A program made the position numbers and the translations under genes. Shown in pieces: positions 17,646-26,714 of a stretch of 64,000 nucleotides of DNA. Source of the stretch: Nitrosospira multiformis (GTDB lineage: Bacteria; Pseudomonadota; Gammaproteobacteria; Burkholderiales; Nitrosomonadaceae); NCBI RefSeq assembly GCF_003050865.1, contig NZ_QAOK01000002.1:62001-126000 (forward strand), read 5' to 3'. The first letter of the stretch is position 1. Every line of letters begins with the position of its first letter. The notes below the pieces were generated by a model, which saw nothing but the letters and a program-made list of their open reading frames with translations, did no database searches and was not told the DNA's origin.

Positions 17646-18248
17646 ATGCTGGTAATCGGTTTGACCGGGGGCATTGGCAGCGGTAAAACCAGTGCTGCCA
17701 ATATTTTTTCCGTGCTCGGCGCCGGTGTGATCGATACCGACGAGATTGCCCATGAACTCACCCGGCCGGGAGGGGAAAGCATTTTCGCTATCCAGCAAGT
17801 GTTCGGGGAAAAATATATCACAGCGGAGGGAGCGCTGAATCGCAAGGAAATGCGCGACCTCGTGTTCGATGACACGGATGCGCGTCGCAAACTGGAGGCT
17901 ATTCTTCACCCGCTCATCCGGGACGAAGTGTCGCGGAGGGTAGAACTTGCCCAAGCGCCTTACCTGATAATCGTGGTTCCGCTGCTGCTTGAGACCGGCC
18001 ACTACCGGGGAATAGTCCAGCGCATTTTGGTGGTGGATTGCAGCGAAGGTGTGCAGATCAGCCGCGCCACTGCGCGCAGTGGAATGGATGAACAGGCAGT
18101 GCGGTCCGTCATGGCTGCGCAGGTTTCACGTGACGAACGGTTGGGGCAGGCGGATGATGTAATTGTCAACGATGCCGACCTTCCCAACCTCGAGCGGCAG
18201 GTACGGACTTTGCACAAGAAATATATGACGCTGGCCCAGGGAAGTTGA
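17646..18248 (+). CDS. coaE: Dephospho-CoA kinase
   Basis: Last enzyme of coenzyme A synthesis, 200 residues, phosphorylating the 3'-hydroxyl of dephospho-CoA. The P-loop GLTGGIGSGKTSAAN is at the N-terminus, followed by VIDTDEIAHEL (substrate-binding DxD-like aspartates) and the lid/base motif LHPLIRDEVSRR. ATG 17646 was chosen because the family starts one or two residues before the P-loop strand; an upstream extension would run through pilD. It follows pilD by four bases. Confidence 0.96.
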   Translation: MLVIGLTGGIGSGKTSAANIFSVLGAGVIDTDEIAHELTRPGGESIFAIQQVFGEKYITAEGALNRKEMRDLVFDDTDARRKLEAILHPLIRDEVSRRVELAQAPYLIIVVPLLLETGHYRGIVQRILVVDCSEGVQISRATARSGMDEQAVRSVMAAQVSRDERLGQADDVIVNDADLPNLERQVRTLHKKYMTLAQGS

Positions 18249-18372
18249 TTTCAACGCACCACGCCGATTCCCTGCAGGACTTCACATTTGTTGTCCACGG
18301 ATTTGGCTGCTAAAATAAGAATTTGGAAAAACGCCCATCTGCAGTCCCGGTTCTCTGCCCTGGGCCTCTACT

Positions 18373-19128
18373 GTGATCCGTTACGAACATCCTCTCAACG
18401 AACGTGTCCGCACGCTCCTGCGCCTTGAGGACCTGTTTGACAAGGTGGCGTTCTTTTCTGCGCAGGAAGAGCCCTATGATCACCACGCTGCACTTGTCAC
18501 CCTGTTCGAGATTCTCGACGTGACAGGCCGCGCCGACATGAAGTCGGAACTGCTGCAGGAATTGGATCGGCAAAAGCAGGCGCTGGAATTGTTGCGTAAA
18601 AGCCCGGAGAACCCGGAAGGCGAGCTGGACGAGATGCTGGATGACATTCAGATCTCCTCCCAGGATCTGCGGACCGTTGCCGGAAAAATCGGAGAACCCA
18701 TGCGCGACAACGAGTGGCTGATGGGCATCAAGCAGCGCGTCGGCGTACCCGGAGGGGCATGCGAATTTGATTTGCCTTCATATCGCTACTGGCTGCATCT
18801 CGACCCGGAAGTGCGGCGAAGCGACCTCGATGAATGGATCGGGCCGCTGCTGCCAATCGAGAAAAGTTTCCGTATTCTTTTGCGTCTGCTGCGGGATAGC
18901 GGAAGAACCGACAACTACACCGCGAACAAGGGCATGTTCCAGCAGATGGGAGCGGGAAGGACAGTGCACCTGCTATCCCTCAAGCTGGACGAGAGCCTGC
19001 CCTGCGTTCCCGAGATCAGCGCGCACAAATTTGCCCTGACCATTCGCTTCGTTGTTTCCAGCTCCACACAGAAAACCAGGCTATACGAAGAAGATGTGGA
19101 GTTCGAATTGACTTCCTGCGCTCTATAG
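18373..19128 (+). CDS. zapD: Cell division protein ZapD
   Basis: FtsZ-interacting protein of 251 residues (DUF1342 family), which bundles FtsZ filaments at the division site. The sequence begins VIRYEHPLNERVRTLLRLE, typical of ZapD, and contains LPSYRYWLH, which is strongly conserved. The start is a GTG. It lies 124 bases after coaE. In many relatives zapD is followed by yacG (zinc ribbon); that gene is not present here, and the accessory TIR-TPR gene follows instead. Confidence 0.93.
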   Translation: MIRYEHPLNERVRTLLRLEDLFDKVAFFSAQEEPYDHHAALVTLFEILDVTGRADMKSELLQELDRQKQALELLRKSPENPEGELDEMLDDIQISSQDLRTVAGKIGEPMRDNEWLMGIKQRVGVPGGACEFDLPSYRYWLHLDPEVRRSDLDEWIGPLLPIEKSFRILLRLLRDSGRTDNYTANKGMFQQMGAGRTVHLLSLKLDESLPCVPEISAHKFALTIRFVVSSSTQKTRLYEEDVEFELTSCAL

Positions 19129-19203
19129 AGTCGCGGCTCGATCCATTCCGATCAAAATCGCTATAGCAGCTTTCGCCATACCCACCACTGCTGTACACCC
19201 TCC

Positions 19204-19434
19204 TCAGCTGCAGTAATCACCCTGGCTGTAATCTCTCTCAGATCGCCCTGATCGCTTATACCCGCTATCGTAGGGTTTTTGTCTTTTGGCCCGCCACGTA
19301 CTATCCTGACATTGGTATTTGCTGGAACAAGCCCAGTAGGTCAGACACTCCTGACAACGTTTCTGATAGTTGAGAGGGACGGAATTTGCTACAAATTTAG
19401 GAGATTGCACTCCACTTGATTTACTTGCTTGCAT
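19204..19434 (-). CDS. Possible small Cys-containing protein (doubtful)
   Basis: An open frame of 76 residues in the gap between zapD and the TIR-TPR gene. It includes KRCQECLTYWACSSKYQCQ, with five cysteines, followed by a basic, serine-rich tail. No strong ribosome binding site precedes it. The +1 frame over its 3' half reads more like natural protein (for example GISDQGDLREITARVITAAE), so this may be a decayed gene with a frameshift rather than an intact one. No family was recognised. Confidence 0.25.
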   Translation of the reverse strand: MQASKSSGVQSPKFVANSVPLNYQKRCQECLTYWACSSKYQCQDSTWRAKRQKPYDSGYKRSGRSERDYSQGDYCS

Positions 19435-19514
19435 TTTTTCCGCTTGCGCTCGTCGTTCCTATAGTGTTCCCAAGGAGCACTTGAAACTCCTGATCGCTGG
19501 CGAGGAGAAGGTTA

Positions 19515-21860
19515 ATGCCCGGCATCTTTATCAGTTATCGACGTGACGACAGTGCTGCCTCTGCCGGGCGGTTATATGATCGCTTAGCCGATCACTTCGG
19601 GAAAGAACAAGTCTTCCGCGACCTGAATGCCCTTGCGCCGGGCGCAGAGTTTTTGAAGGTCATCGAGGAGCGAATCGCGCAGTGTAATGTCCTGGTTGCT
19701 GTCATCGGTAAAAATTGGGTCAGCATCAGGAGTGCGGCAGGGCAGCGCAGGCTGGATGACCCAAAGGACGCCGTGCGGAGCGAGATTCGCGAAGCGCTCA
19801 ATCAAAAAAAACTCATCATCCCCATATTGATAGGAGGGGCTGAGGTACCAAAACCCGAGGCGCTTCCGGAAGATATCGCGGCGCTCGTCGGGCGAAATGC
19901 AATAGAGATCAGTGAATCCCGCTTTGATTATGATGCAGGCCGCGTGATCGAGGCAATAGAAAAGGCAGGCGTTCCAGCGCAGCTCACGGAGCCGCCCCCG
20001 CCAGCACATCAACCGGCACGTCAAGATGAATCGCGAGGTGAACAAGGAGCATGGGCTGCGGTAAGTAACCGGGCCAACCAGCGTACCTGGAAGTTTATTG
20101 GGGGTGGGATCGCGGTTGTGGTCGGGGGCTTATGGACGCTTTACACCCATTTTTCAGATAAAGAAACTGCGCCCACCGCTGGCCCGACTGTCATCGCATC
20201 AGGTGGAAGCGTGGCTGCGGGCGGTGACATAAACATTTCTGCGGGACGCGATATAAATATCGTAAATGTCGGTTTATCCCCGCTGGAATTCGAGGAATGG
20301 CGCCAAAAACTGAAAGAAGAAGCAATGGCGGAACTTGCCAGGGAATTTGCGAAGGAAAGGCAGGCGGACCGGGAAAGAATCACTGCGCTCGAGCTCAAGA
20401 TTCAAAAAGCAAGCGCTGATCTGGAGTCTCTTGAAGAAGCTACGGCGGGATACAATGCCACCCTTGCGAGCGCCGGCAAAAGCTTGCAGGAAATAGCGCC
20501 AGACGTTCCGGAATCGGTCCTTGAACAGGCGCGTGAACTGCTCTTCAAAGGGGACACGGCAAAGGCTGAGGAGTTATTCGAGAAAGCGTTGAGAGCCGAT
20601 ACCAAACGTGCCGCAGAAGCCGCTTTCCAGTTGGGCGAGCTCGCTTTGAGCAGAATCGACTACATCAGCGCGCGCAAATACTATCTGGAAGCTGCACGGC
20701 TCCAGCCGGAGAATGCAGAGTATGTCAATAAAGCAGGGAAAATCAACCACGAAATGGGGCGCTACTCTGAAGCCCTCACATTCTATCAGAAGGCCCTCGG
20801 TATTCGAGAAAAGTCGCTTGGCCCCAACCATCCAGATGTAGGCGTTAGCCTCAACAATCTTGCTGGGCTTTATCACGACTTGGGTTTATACGACAAGGCC
20901 GAGCCATTACTTAAACGCTCATTGGAACTGATGACAAAGGCCCACGGGCCCGACCATCCAGACGTGGCGATTTCGCTGAACAACCTCGCAACGCTTTACT
21001 ATACAGAGGGTCAATACGCCAAGGCCGAGCCCTTGTATCAGCGATCACTCAAGATTGGGGAAAAAACCTATGGCCCTGACAACCCCCATGTCGCCGTTAG
21101 ACTCAACAATCTCGCGAAGGTCTATTATGCCCTTGGGGAATACGCTAAAGCCGAACCGCTATTTCGAGGGGCGCTGAAGATTTTCGAAAAAACCCTGGGC
21201 CCCGATCACCCTAACGTGGCGACCAACCTCAGCAATCTGGCGGGGTTCTACTATACTCTCGGTGAATACGCCAAGGCGGAGCCCTTGTATCTGCGCGCGC
21301 TTACGATTCGCGAAAAGACCCTGGGGCCCGACCATCCTGATATAGCGGCAAGCCTCAACAACCTAGCCACGCTTTACTATGCGGAAGAGAAATATTCCGA
21401 GGCCGAACCCTTGTACAAGCGTTCGCTAGCCATTCTGGAAAAAATCCTCGGCCCGGATCATCCTCACGTGGCTGCTAACCTCAACAATCTGGCGGAACTC
21501 TACCAGGAGCAGGGGCAATACGCCAAGGCCGAGCCTTTATATCAACGCTCGCTGAAAATTTGGGAAAAGTCCGTGGGACCCGATCATCCCCACGTGGCGA
21601 TCTGCCTCAATAACCTTGCCACCCTTTACTATAACAAGGGGCAATATGCCAAAGCCGAACCTTTGTACAAGCGCTCATTGAAGATATGGGAAAAGGCGCT
21701 TGGCCGTGACCATCTCGATGTCGCGAACGCGCTGGATGCCTACGCTGACCTGTTGGATAAGATGGGGCGCGCTAAAGAAGCAGCATCAAAGCGCGCCCGC
21801 GGGGAGGCGATTCGGGAGAAGCATGCGAGGGTGAATGGCGGCGGTAACAACAAGAACTAG
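19515..21860 (+). CDS. TIR domain - transmembrane - coiled coil - TPR (kinesin light chain-like) protein
   Basis: Multidomain protein of 781 residues. Residues 1-135 are a TIR domain: FISYRRDDSAASAGRLYDRL, VFRDLNALAPGAEF, VLVAVIGKNW, and DAVRSEIREAL, where E90 corresponds to the catalytic glutamate of TIR NADases. A Pro-rich linker leads to one membrane helix (about 194-212), then a Gly-rich segment with the paired phrases GGDINIS and GRDINIV, a coiled coil (about 255-315) and TPRs (about 340-760), including seven near-identical 42-residue units. A strong site, GAGGAGAAGG, precedes the ATG. TIR-TPR proteins are candidates for NAD-based defence or signalling; catalysis here is inferred only. 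No partner gene is obvious. Confidence 0.85.
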   Translation: MPGIFISYRRDDSAASAGRLYDRLADHFGKEQVFRDLNALAPGAEFLKVIEERIAQCNVLVAVIGKNWVSIRSAAGQRRLDDPKDAVRSEIREALNQKKLIIPILIGGAEVPKPEALPEDIAALVGRNAIEISESRFDYDAGRVIEAIEKAGVPAQLTEPPPPAHQPARQDESRGEQGAWAAVSNRANQRTWKFIGGGIAVVVGGLWTLYTHFSDKETAPTAGPTVIASGGSVAAGGDINISAGRDINIVNVGLSPLEFEEWRQKLKEEAMAELAREFAKERQADRERITALELKIQKASADLESLEEATAGYNATLASAGKSLQEIAPDVPESVLEQARELLFKGDTAKAEELFEKALRADTKRAAEAAFQLGELALSRIDYISARKYYLEAARLQPENAEYVNKAGKINHEMGRYSEALTFYQKALGIREKSLGPNHPDVGVSLNNLAGLYHDLGLYDKAEPLLKRSLELMTKAHGPDHPDVAISLNNLATLYYTEGQYAKAEPLYQRSLKIGEKTYGPDNPHVAVRLNNLAKVYYALGEYAKAEPLFRGALKIFEKTLGPDHPNVATNLSNLAGFYYTLGEYAKAEPLYLRALTIREKTLGPDHPDIAASLNNLATLYYAEEKYSEAEPLYKRSLAILEKILGPDHPHVAANLNNLAELYQEQGQYAKAEPLYQRSLKIWEKSVGPDHPHVAICLNNLATLYYNKGQYAKAEPLYKRSLKIWEKALGRDHLDVANALDAYADLLDKMGRAKEAASKRARGEAIREKHARVNGGGNNKN
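20820..21701 (+). repeat. Seven tandem 126-bp coding repeats (42-residue TPR units)
   Basis: Within the TIR-TPR gene the unit beginning GPDHPxVAxxLNNLA recurs seven times with a period of exactly 126 bases, followed by a divergent eighth unit (GRDHLDVANALDAYADLL). Arms diverge at third positions, indicating an old or gene-converted array rather than a recent slip. Such arrays can change unit number by recombination. Confidence 0.85.
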
Positions 21861-21861
21861 G

Positions 21862-21886
21862 AGACGGCTTATTTTTCAAGCCGTGT
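21862..21886 (+). terminator. Weak hairpin after the TIR-TPR gene
   Basis: ACGGCTT (21864-21870) and AAGCCGT (21878-21884) form a short stem with a seven-base loop just after the stop codon. No uridine tract follows directly, so it is only a possible terminator. Confidence 0.4.
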
Positions 21887-22092
21887 CTAGTCATGATTTT
21901 ACTATCTGCGCACACGCCCTGCGCACACGCGAGGCGCCTTTATTTGGGCGGCATATTGGCCGACTTAGTATATGTCGCGAATATAACGTCCTTATTGTCC
22001 CCACTTGAGTAGCACGTAACCGAAGGGGTTTTTCTTGCCTTTCTTGCCCCACGTTATACATCGCGCTATAAACAGTTATCGTTTGCACATAC

Positions 22093-22542
22093 TTAACAAG
22101 TGTAATTGTAACAATTCTCCTTGGTCGAGTCGTAGCAATACTGATCAGCCTCGCTGCCGTCCTTGCAAAGACGCTTGGGACACCAGGCACATGGAGAAGT
22201 CTTTTCACATTTTTTCTTCTTCTTAAAATCGTTACAGTTGACCTCCTGACCACCGTGGCCTCTAACGATAGACCAAGCCAACCCAACAGTACCAATAATA
22301 ATGCTGAAAGGGATTATATTGGGATAAATTTTTTCGCGTACATCGGCTATTAAACGGCTCGATGCTTTATCAGTAGTAAGAGCAACTTTTTGTATTAGTT
22401 TCTCTTTGGCTTGATTTAATTCGATCGGCGATAAATTGGGCACGCATCGGATGAAGTCGTCTAATTCCGCCCGTAGGTCCCCGGTTTCTTCCCGCAGGGC
22501 TGCGCGTCGCCGTTTGCTAGCTGGTTTAGTATCTGCTTTCAT
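22093..22542 (-). CDS. Small membrane protein with cysteine-rich C-terminal tail
   Basis: Protein of 149 residues of unknown function. Residues 1-85 are charged and helical (LREETGDLRAELDDFIR onwards) and recall DUF883/ElaB-type proteins, although this is not firm. One membrane helix follows (IIPFSIIIGTVGLAWSIV). The last 50 residues, presumably on the periplasmic side or lumen-facing, contain nine cysteines in the pattern C-x7-C-x5-C-x2-C-x3-C-x8-C-x7-C-x6-C, ending in cysteine. That tail may be disulfide-bonded or bind metal. A strong site (GGAGGGAATTAAA) precedes the ATG, supporting real expression. It lies convergent to the TIR-TPR gene, in an accessory stretch. Confidence 0.65.
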   Translation of the reverse strand: MKADTKPASKRRRAALREETGDLRAELDDFIRCVPNLSPIELNQAKEKLIQKVALTTDKASSRLIADVREKIYPNIIPFSIIIGTVGLAWSIVRGHGGQEVNCNDFKKKKKCEKTSPCAWCPKRLCKDGSEADQYCYDSTKENCYNYTC

Positions 22543-22718
22543 TTTAATTCCCTCCAGTTATAGTAGGAAATGCGTGTTCTGCAGCGTCAATTGTCGATAT
22601 TAATTCGCATGTGCTTGTAACAAGAGATACGCCTATCATATTTAGTTGAATAAACCTGCCGGCGTATGTTCCCTGAACCTGGCATTCATATAATGTGTGA
22701 TTTCATAGCTTAGATTCT

Positions 22719-25700
22719 TTAAAAGTTTAACGTAAGCCGCAGAAAAAATGTCCGGCTAGGGATGAAACGTGGTGCAGTAATCTCATTGGCTTGAAAATTG
22801 TTGCTCTTGAAAAAGAAATTCTCGTCAAGAAGGTTTCTGCCCTCGAGACTAACGATACCTCTACGATTAGGAAATCGGTAGCCAAGAACTGCGTCGAGTA
22901 GCACGAAATTGTCATCTACAGTTGTCGGTACAGATACTTCGTCCCCATCTTCCCCCACCTCCAATGACTCCATTCGCCTCAATTCTTGCCTAACATATGT
23001 CGTTGTAACAGTAGCAAATATTCCAGACGGGTTGAAGTAGTTCAGGCTTAGAGGTGCGCTTAATGTTTCAATCCGAAAGGGGTCATCGATATCGAGATTC
23101 TCGGACGGAGCGCGGGTAAATTTCTCAAACCGAGACTCGCCCCGAATTGCCCAGTTTGGGTGAGGTATCCAGTAAAGGTAAGCGGAGTAAACCCTCTCTT
23201 GTTGCTTTTCCTCCCGCGATAACTCTCTTTTTAGAAAAAAGGGAACTGCAAGATCACGAACTGATGCCTCAAGGCCCCCGTACAGGTTGGTTGCGACACG
23301 AGCATCCAGCCCAATCCCCTTGCGTCGAGCTTTAGTACCATTAACGTCATCGAACAGTTGATTAAAGCCGGCGACTTGAGTTGGTTCGATGGTCTGATTG
23401 GCGATCAAAAATGATTTGACTGTCTCGAACCATGCCAGCCGAAGACGCAGATTAGCGGTAATATTCCATTGCATGCCAAGTTTGGGATTAAATTTATTGA
23501 CTTCGAAGTTTTCTTGATCTTTTAAGGAGTCATAACCTAAACCGAGAGTCCAGCTTAAGTTTTTAATAGGATTAAAGTTCATATAAAAATAACCGGTATT
23601 TCGCCATTTTTTAAAATGGATATCTTGACTATCAACTTGGAACTGGAAAGTACCAATCCCCGCGAGGAAATTAACGCGGTCACCCCGGAACAAATATTGA
23701 GTTTCAACTTGATAACCGAAGTCCTTCGTTAGGCTCTCATTCGGGCCAGTTCTACGGTCGTTATACATAGCTGAAACAATAAAATCCTGCGTTGGCGACA
23801 ACGAGGCTCGCGCTCCTATACGTGCGGTATCTTGAGCTAATTCTCGCCGAAAGTTCGACTCAAGGGGCTGATCAAACCTCAGCAATAGGTCGCCATTTTC
23901 AGTCTTGCGAGTGCGCACTTCCGCCTGAACGTTGAACCTCGGCGTTACTGCGTACTGGAAGAAAGCGTTGTAGACGTTGTGTTTTTGATCGTTGTTTTCG
24001 CGAAAGCCATTTGTGTTGTAGTGAAATTGACCAATGCTAACTGAAGCGCGCTCATAAAGCGCCGAGAGGACAGCCTCGTCCCCTATCGTGCCATGGTTTC
24101 CTAAGATGCCTGAAGCTACGAGTTGAGGTTTGTTGCGCTCAACTAGTGGCGTGAATTCGTTAAAGCCGCCTACTGTCGGCCCGGTGCTCGTGATGATATT
24201 AAGATCGGCTACAGTAAGGTGGGGCTGGACAGGGTTGACGTTGATTGGTTGCAGGAGTTGAGCCTGAAGCAACTCGCTTGCACGGGCAATCTCGTGCCAA
24301 GGAACATTACGATATGCATCAGAAAGAAAGCGGTGTGATGAGTGGCTGCCTGGATCAAAACTCAAGGACTTTGCCGTTTCCATAAGCGCGCGCTTCTCGA
24401 ACCCCAGATTGTCATAAATACGGGCCAAGCTGGAACCGCGCGCTGCCTGGTCGCGGTCCAGCAGGAGCTTTGAGCGATACACTGCCCGATTGTCATTGAG
24501 ATCAATGGATTTCTGTAAATCCCATAGGGCCTCCACTGGGCGATTTTGCGTCTGTTTCTGGATCGCATCATAAAACCAGGGCGTGGGGTCATTCGGATCG
24601 AGGGCTTTACCCATATCGAATTGCGCTTCGGCCAGGTTGTAGCGTTTCTCCTCGAAATATGCTTTGCCGAGATAGCTGCGTATCAAGGAATTCATTGGAT
24701 CAAGGGCGGCTGCAATCTCCATTTCCATACGCCCAGCTTCGACATCTCCCTCGCGCAATTTTGCGAGGCCCATGCCGAGTCTTGGCATGGGGTCTGCCGA
24801 GTCGAGTTCGATGGCTTTGGCAAAGGCTGCCTTTGCTGCCTTGGTGTCGATGCGGGTCAGGTGGGCAAATCCCAGCACGGTCTGTGTCTTCGAGAGATTG
24901 GGGTTCAGGTCGACTGCGCGCTCCGCGGCTTCCAGAGCCCGCTCCAGGTAACCGGCCGACATGTGCAGTTCCGCAATGCGTGCCCAGATAAGCGCATTCT
25001 GGGGATCAAACTCTGCGGCTTTCTGCACGCTTTCAAGCGTCGCCTCGATCTGGAAGTGCGCCTGCTGCGTATAGGAGAGCGCCAGCCGGGCAGTTGACGA
25101 TTCCTGATCGAGCTCGACTGCCTTGGTCGCCAAGTTCAGCGCCTGATCCTTGTCGTTTTGCACGACAGCTATGATGGCCTGAAGAGCATAGGCGTCGCTG
25201 TTTCGCGGGTCTAAATTGAGCGCTTGCGCGATATCTGTTCTTCCTTCCTCGACCCTTCCGACCGAGAGTAAAAGACCGGCGCGATAAGTCAAAAAGCGAG
25301 GGGAATGCGCAGTTTCTGGCACCTCATCCAGCGCAGCCAGCGCCTCGGGCAACCTGCCTTGCCTATAAAGTGCAAGGGAGGCGCGCAAGGCCAGTTGAAC
25401 TGGCTCAGCGGTCAGCTTCTCGTCCAGGCGATAGCTGATGATGGTGGGGTAATACAGGGTCCATTGCACTGCGTCGGTAGGCCGGACGACTTTTTCCTTG
25501 CGGGGCGCCTCACCTTTAAGCACGCTTGCCGCTTCGTTGCTGACCAGGCTGACGCTCCCCTGCTCGTTGCTGGCCGATACCGTGCCTTCATAAATTACCA
25601 GTTTGGCGCGGTCCTCATCAGTACCGATAAAGAATTCCGTTCCTTCAATATCGGCTGTGACAAGGCGTGTTTTAACCCTGAAGGGCTTGGGCGTGCGCGT

Positions 25701-26090
25701 AATGACAAAGAGATTGCCGGTAACCAGTTCCACCAGTGCGGCCCTATCCCGGGCAGGGGCGGCGAGCGTGAGGACGGTCTTCTGATCGAGCCGCAAGGTG
25801 CTCTCGTTGCTAAGTCGCAAAGCAGCGCGGCTATTCTCTGCAACACGGACTGTATCGCCAGGGCAAAGAACAACATTCAACTTGGCCGCTTGCCAGTTGG
25901 CTTCCTTAACCCGACGTAGTTCTACAGCGCCTTGCACGGAAACCATGAGCGCGATGCTCGGCCTGCAGAGCTCAGCTGCGTGGACGTCCAGGGCCAGGGC
26001 GGAAACCGCCACGACCGTGATCAGAAGGGAGGCCGTCATGGGTTTCCAGTTGTGCTGCGATCTTTGTGAATGCATACAATAAAATTCCAT
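22719..26090 (-). CDS. FecR domain - TPR - outer-membrane beta-barrel fusion protein
   Basis: Very large exported protein of 1123 residues. A signal peptide (around MTASLLITVVAVSALALDVH) is followed by a FecR-like domain (about 45-190: VSVQGAVELRR, LCPGDTVRVAENSRAAL, VTADIEGTEFFIGT). From about 225 to 640 there are ten or more TPR units (for example ALEAAERAVDLNPNLSKT). From about 660 to the end, alternating hydrophobic strands and a terminal phenylalanine (FFLRLTLNF) indicate a beta barrel assembled by BAM, resembling TonB-dependent receptors or PgaA-type porins. FecR domains usually sense or bind peptidoglycan or signal to sigma factors. The start could be 26090 or a downstream ATG; signal-peptide position allows either. 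Function is unknown. Confidence 0.8.
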   Translation of the reverse strand: MEFYCMHSQRSQHNWKPMTASLLITVVAVSALALDVHAAELCRPSIALMVSVQGAVELRRVKEANWQAAKLNVVLCPGDTVRVAENSRAALRLSNESTLRLDQKTVLTLAAPARDRAALVELVTGNLFVITRTPKPFRVKTRLVTADIEGTEFFIGTDEDRAKLVIYEGTVSASNEQGSVSLVSNEAASVLKGEAPRKEKVVRPTDAVQWTLYYPTIISYRLDEKLTAEPVQLALRASLALYRQGRLPEALAALDEVPETAHSPRFLTYRAGLLLSVGRVEEGRTDIAQALNLDPRNSDAYALQAIIAVVQNDKDQALNLATKAVELDQESSTARLALSYTQQAHFQIEATLESVQKAAEFDPQNALIWARIAELHMSAGYLERALEAAERAVDLNPNLSKTQTVLGFAHLTRIDTKAAKAAFAKAIELDSADPMPRLGMGLAKLREGDVEAGRMEMEIAAALDPMNSLIRSYLGKAYFEEKRYNLAEAQFDMGKALDPNDPTPWFYDAIQKQTQNRPVEALWDLQKSIDLNDNRAVYRSKLLLDRDQAARGSSLARIYDNLGFEKRALMETAKSLSFDPGSHSSHRFLSDAYRNVPWHEIARASELLQAQLLQPINVNPVQPHLTVADLNIITSTGPTVGGFNEFTPLVERNKPQLVASGILGNHGTIGDEAVLSALYERASVSIGQFHYNTNGFRENNDQKHNVYNAFFQYAVTPRFNVQAEVRTRKTENGDLLLRFDQPLESNFRRELAQDTARIGARASLSPTQDFIVSAMYNDRRTGPNESLTKDFGYQVETQYLFRGDRVNFLAGIGTFQFQVDSQDIHFKKWRNTGYFYMNFNPIKNLSWTLGLGYDSLKDQENFEVNKFNPKLGMQWNITANLRLRLAWFETVKSFLIANQTIEPTQVAGFNQLFDDVNGTKARRKGIGLDARVATNLYGGLEASVRDLAVPFFLKRELSREEKQQERVYSAYLYWIPHPNWAIRGESRFEKFTRAPSENLDIDDPFRIETLSAPLSLNYFNPSGIFATVTTTYVRQELRRMESLEVGEDGDEVSVPTTVDDNFVLLDAVLGYRFPNRRGIVSLEGRNLLDENFFFKSNNFQANEITAPRFIPSRTFFLRLTLNF

Positions 26091-26393
26091 GCTTCTTCTT
26101 TTGCCGCAGCGAGTTGGATAAAAGGTTTCTTACATGACAGTAAGTTTCTCTATTGGAAAAAAATCGTATCGTAGGATTCAGCGAATCCCTTCTTTAACTA
26201 AAGCAATAAAAATGCCATCTTTGTTGCTTGAAGTAGTCCCTTATCCATCAATAACTTGGCCTGATTCATTTTCACTGGAACGGGTCATGTTTTGCACGTT
26301 GATATCAGGGTTAAAAACACGCAGAAACCCTTTTAGTGCTTTAAATTCTATACATGCGTGCATGGGTAAGAAATGACCCCTACCGGGTAAAAA
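26091..26393. other. Gap upstream of the FecR-TPR gene
   Basis: An 80-codon open frame at 26134-26376 on the plus strand has no ribosome binding site and no recognisable domain, and I do not call it. The minus strand should carry the promoter of the FecR-TPR gene, but no convincing -35/-10 pair or sigma-54 -24/-12 element is evident. Confidence 0.4.
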
Positions 26394-26678
26394 TTGACCT
26401 ATGTATGCACTGTGCAGCTACTTCTCACTCGTAGACGCGATGCTGCAAGAACAGCGGCCTTCGTGGCGAAGACACGACAAAAGCTGGGCCTTGATCAGCG
26501 CCAGGCGGGAGAGATTTTCGGCGGTGGCGTCAACGCTTTTTCTCGTTATGAGAGCGGAAAAGTGAGAACGCCCGTATCAGTCATGCAGCTGCTTACGCTG
26601 CTCGACCGGCACCCCGAGCTGTTTGAGGAAATCAGGCAAAGGAGATATTGGATCGGGAGGACCACACGAATTCCGTGA
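26394..26678 (+). pseudogene. Truncated MqsA-type antitoxin (HTH half only)
   Basis: The frame encodes the C-terminal helix-turn-helix half of an MqsA/YgiT-like antitoxin: KTRQKLGLDQRQAGEIFGGG, then VNAFSRYESGKVRTP and LLTLLDRHPELFEEIR, which are highly typical. The N-terminal CxxC zinc domain that normally binds the toxin MqsR is missing, and no mqsR-like gene is adjacent. The only upstream start is a TTG without a ribosome binding site; a GTG at 26463 is another option. It is best read as a remnant of a toxin-antitoxin module, although an orphan DNA-binding domain remains possible. Confidence 0.6.
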
Positions 26679-26714
26679 GGAGGCATCCGAAAAGTCAGGT
26701 ATGACTACATCGTA

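Noticed and set aside
20820-21701. Regular 126-bp repeats considered as a CRISPR-like or non-coding tandem array
   Set aside because: The period is a multiple of three, the frame is open throughout and the units are TPR repeats with silent differences.
24546-25097. Plus-strand frames opposite the FecR-TPR gene
   Set aside because: They are antisense to a TPR-coding region and show no independent coding signal.
26134-26376. 80-codon plus-strand frame
   Set aside because: No ribosome binding site, no recognisable domain and biased composition of an AT-rich intergenic stretch.
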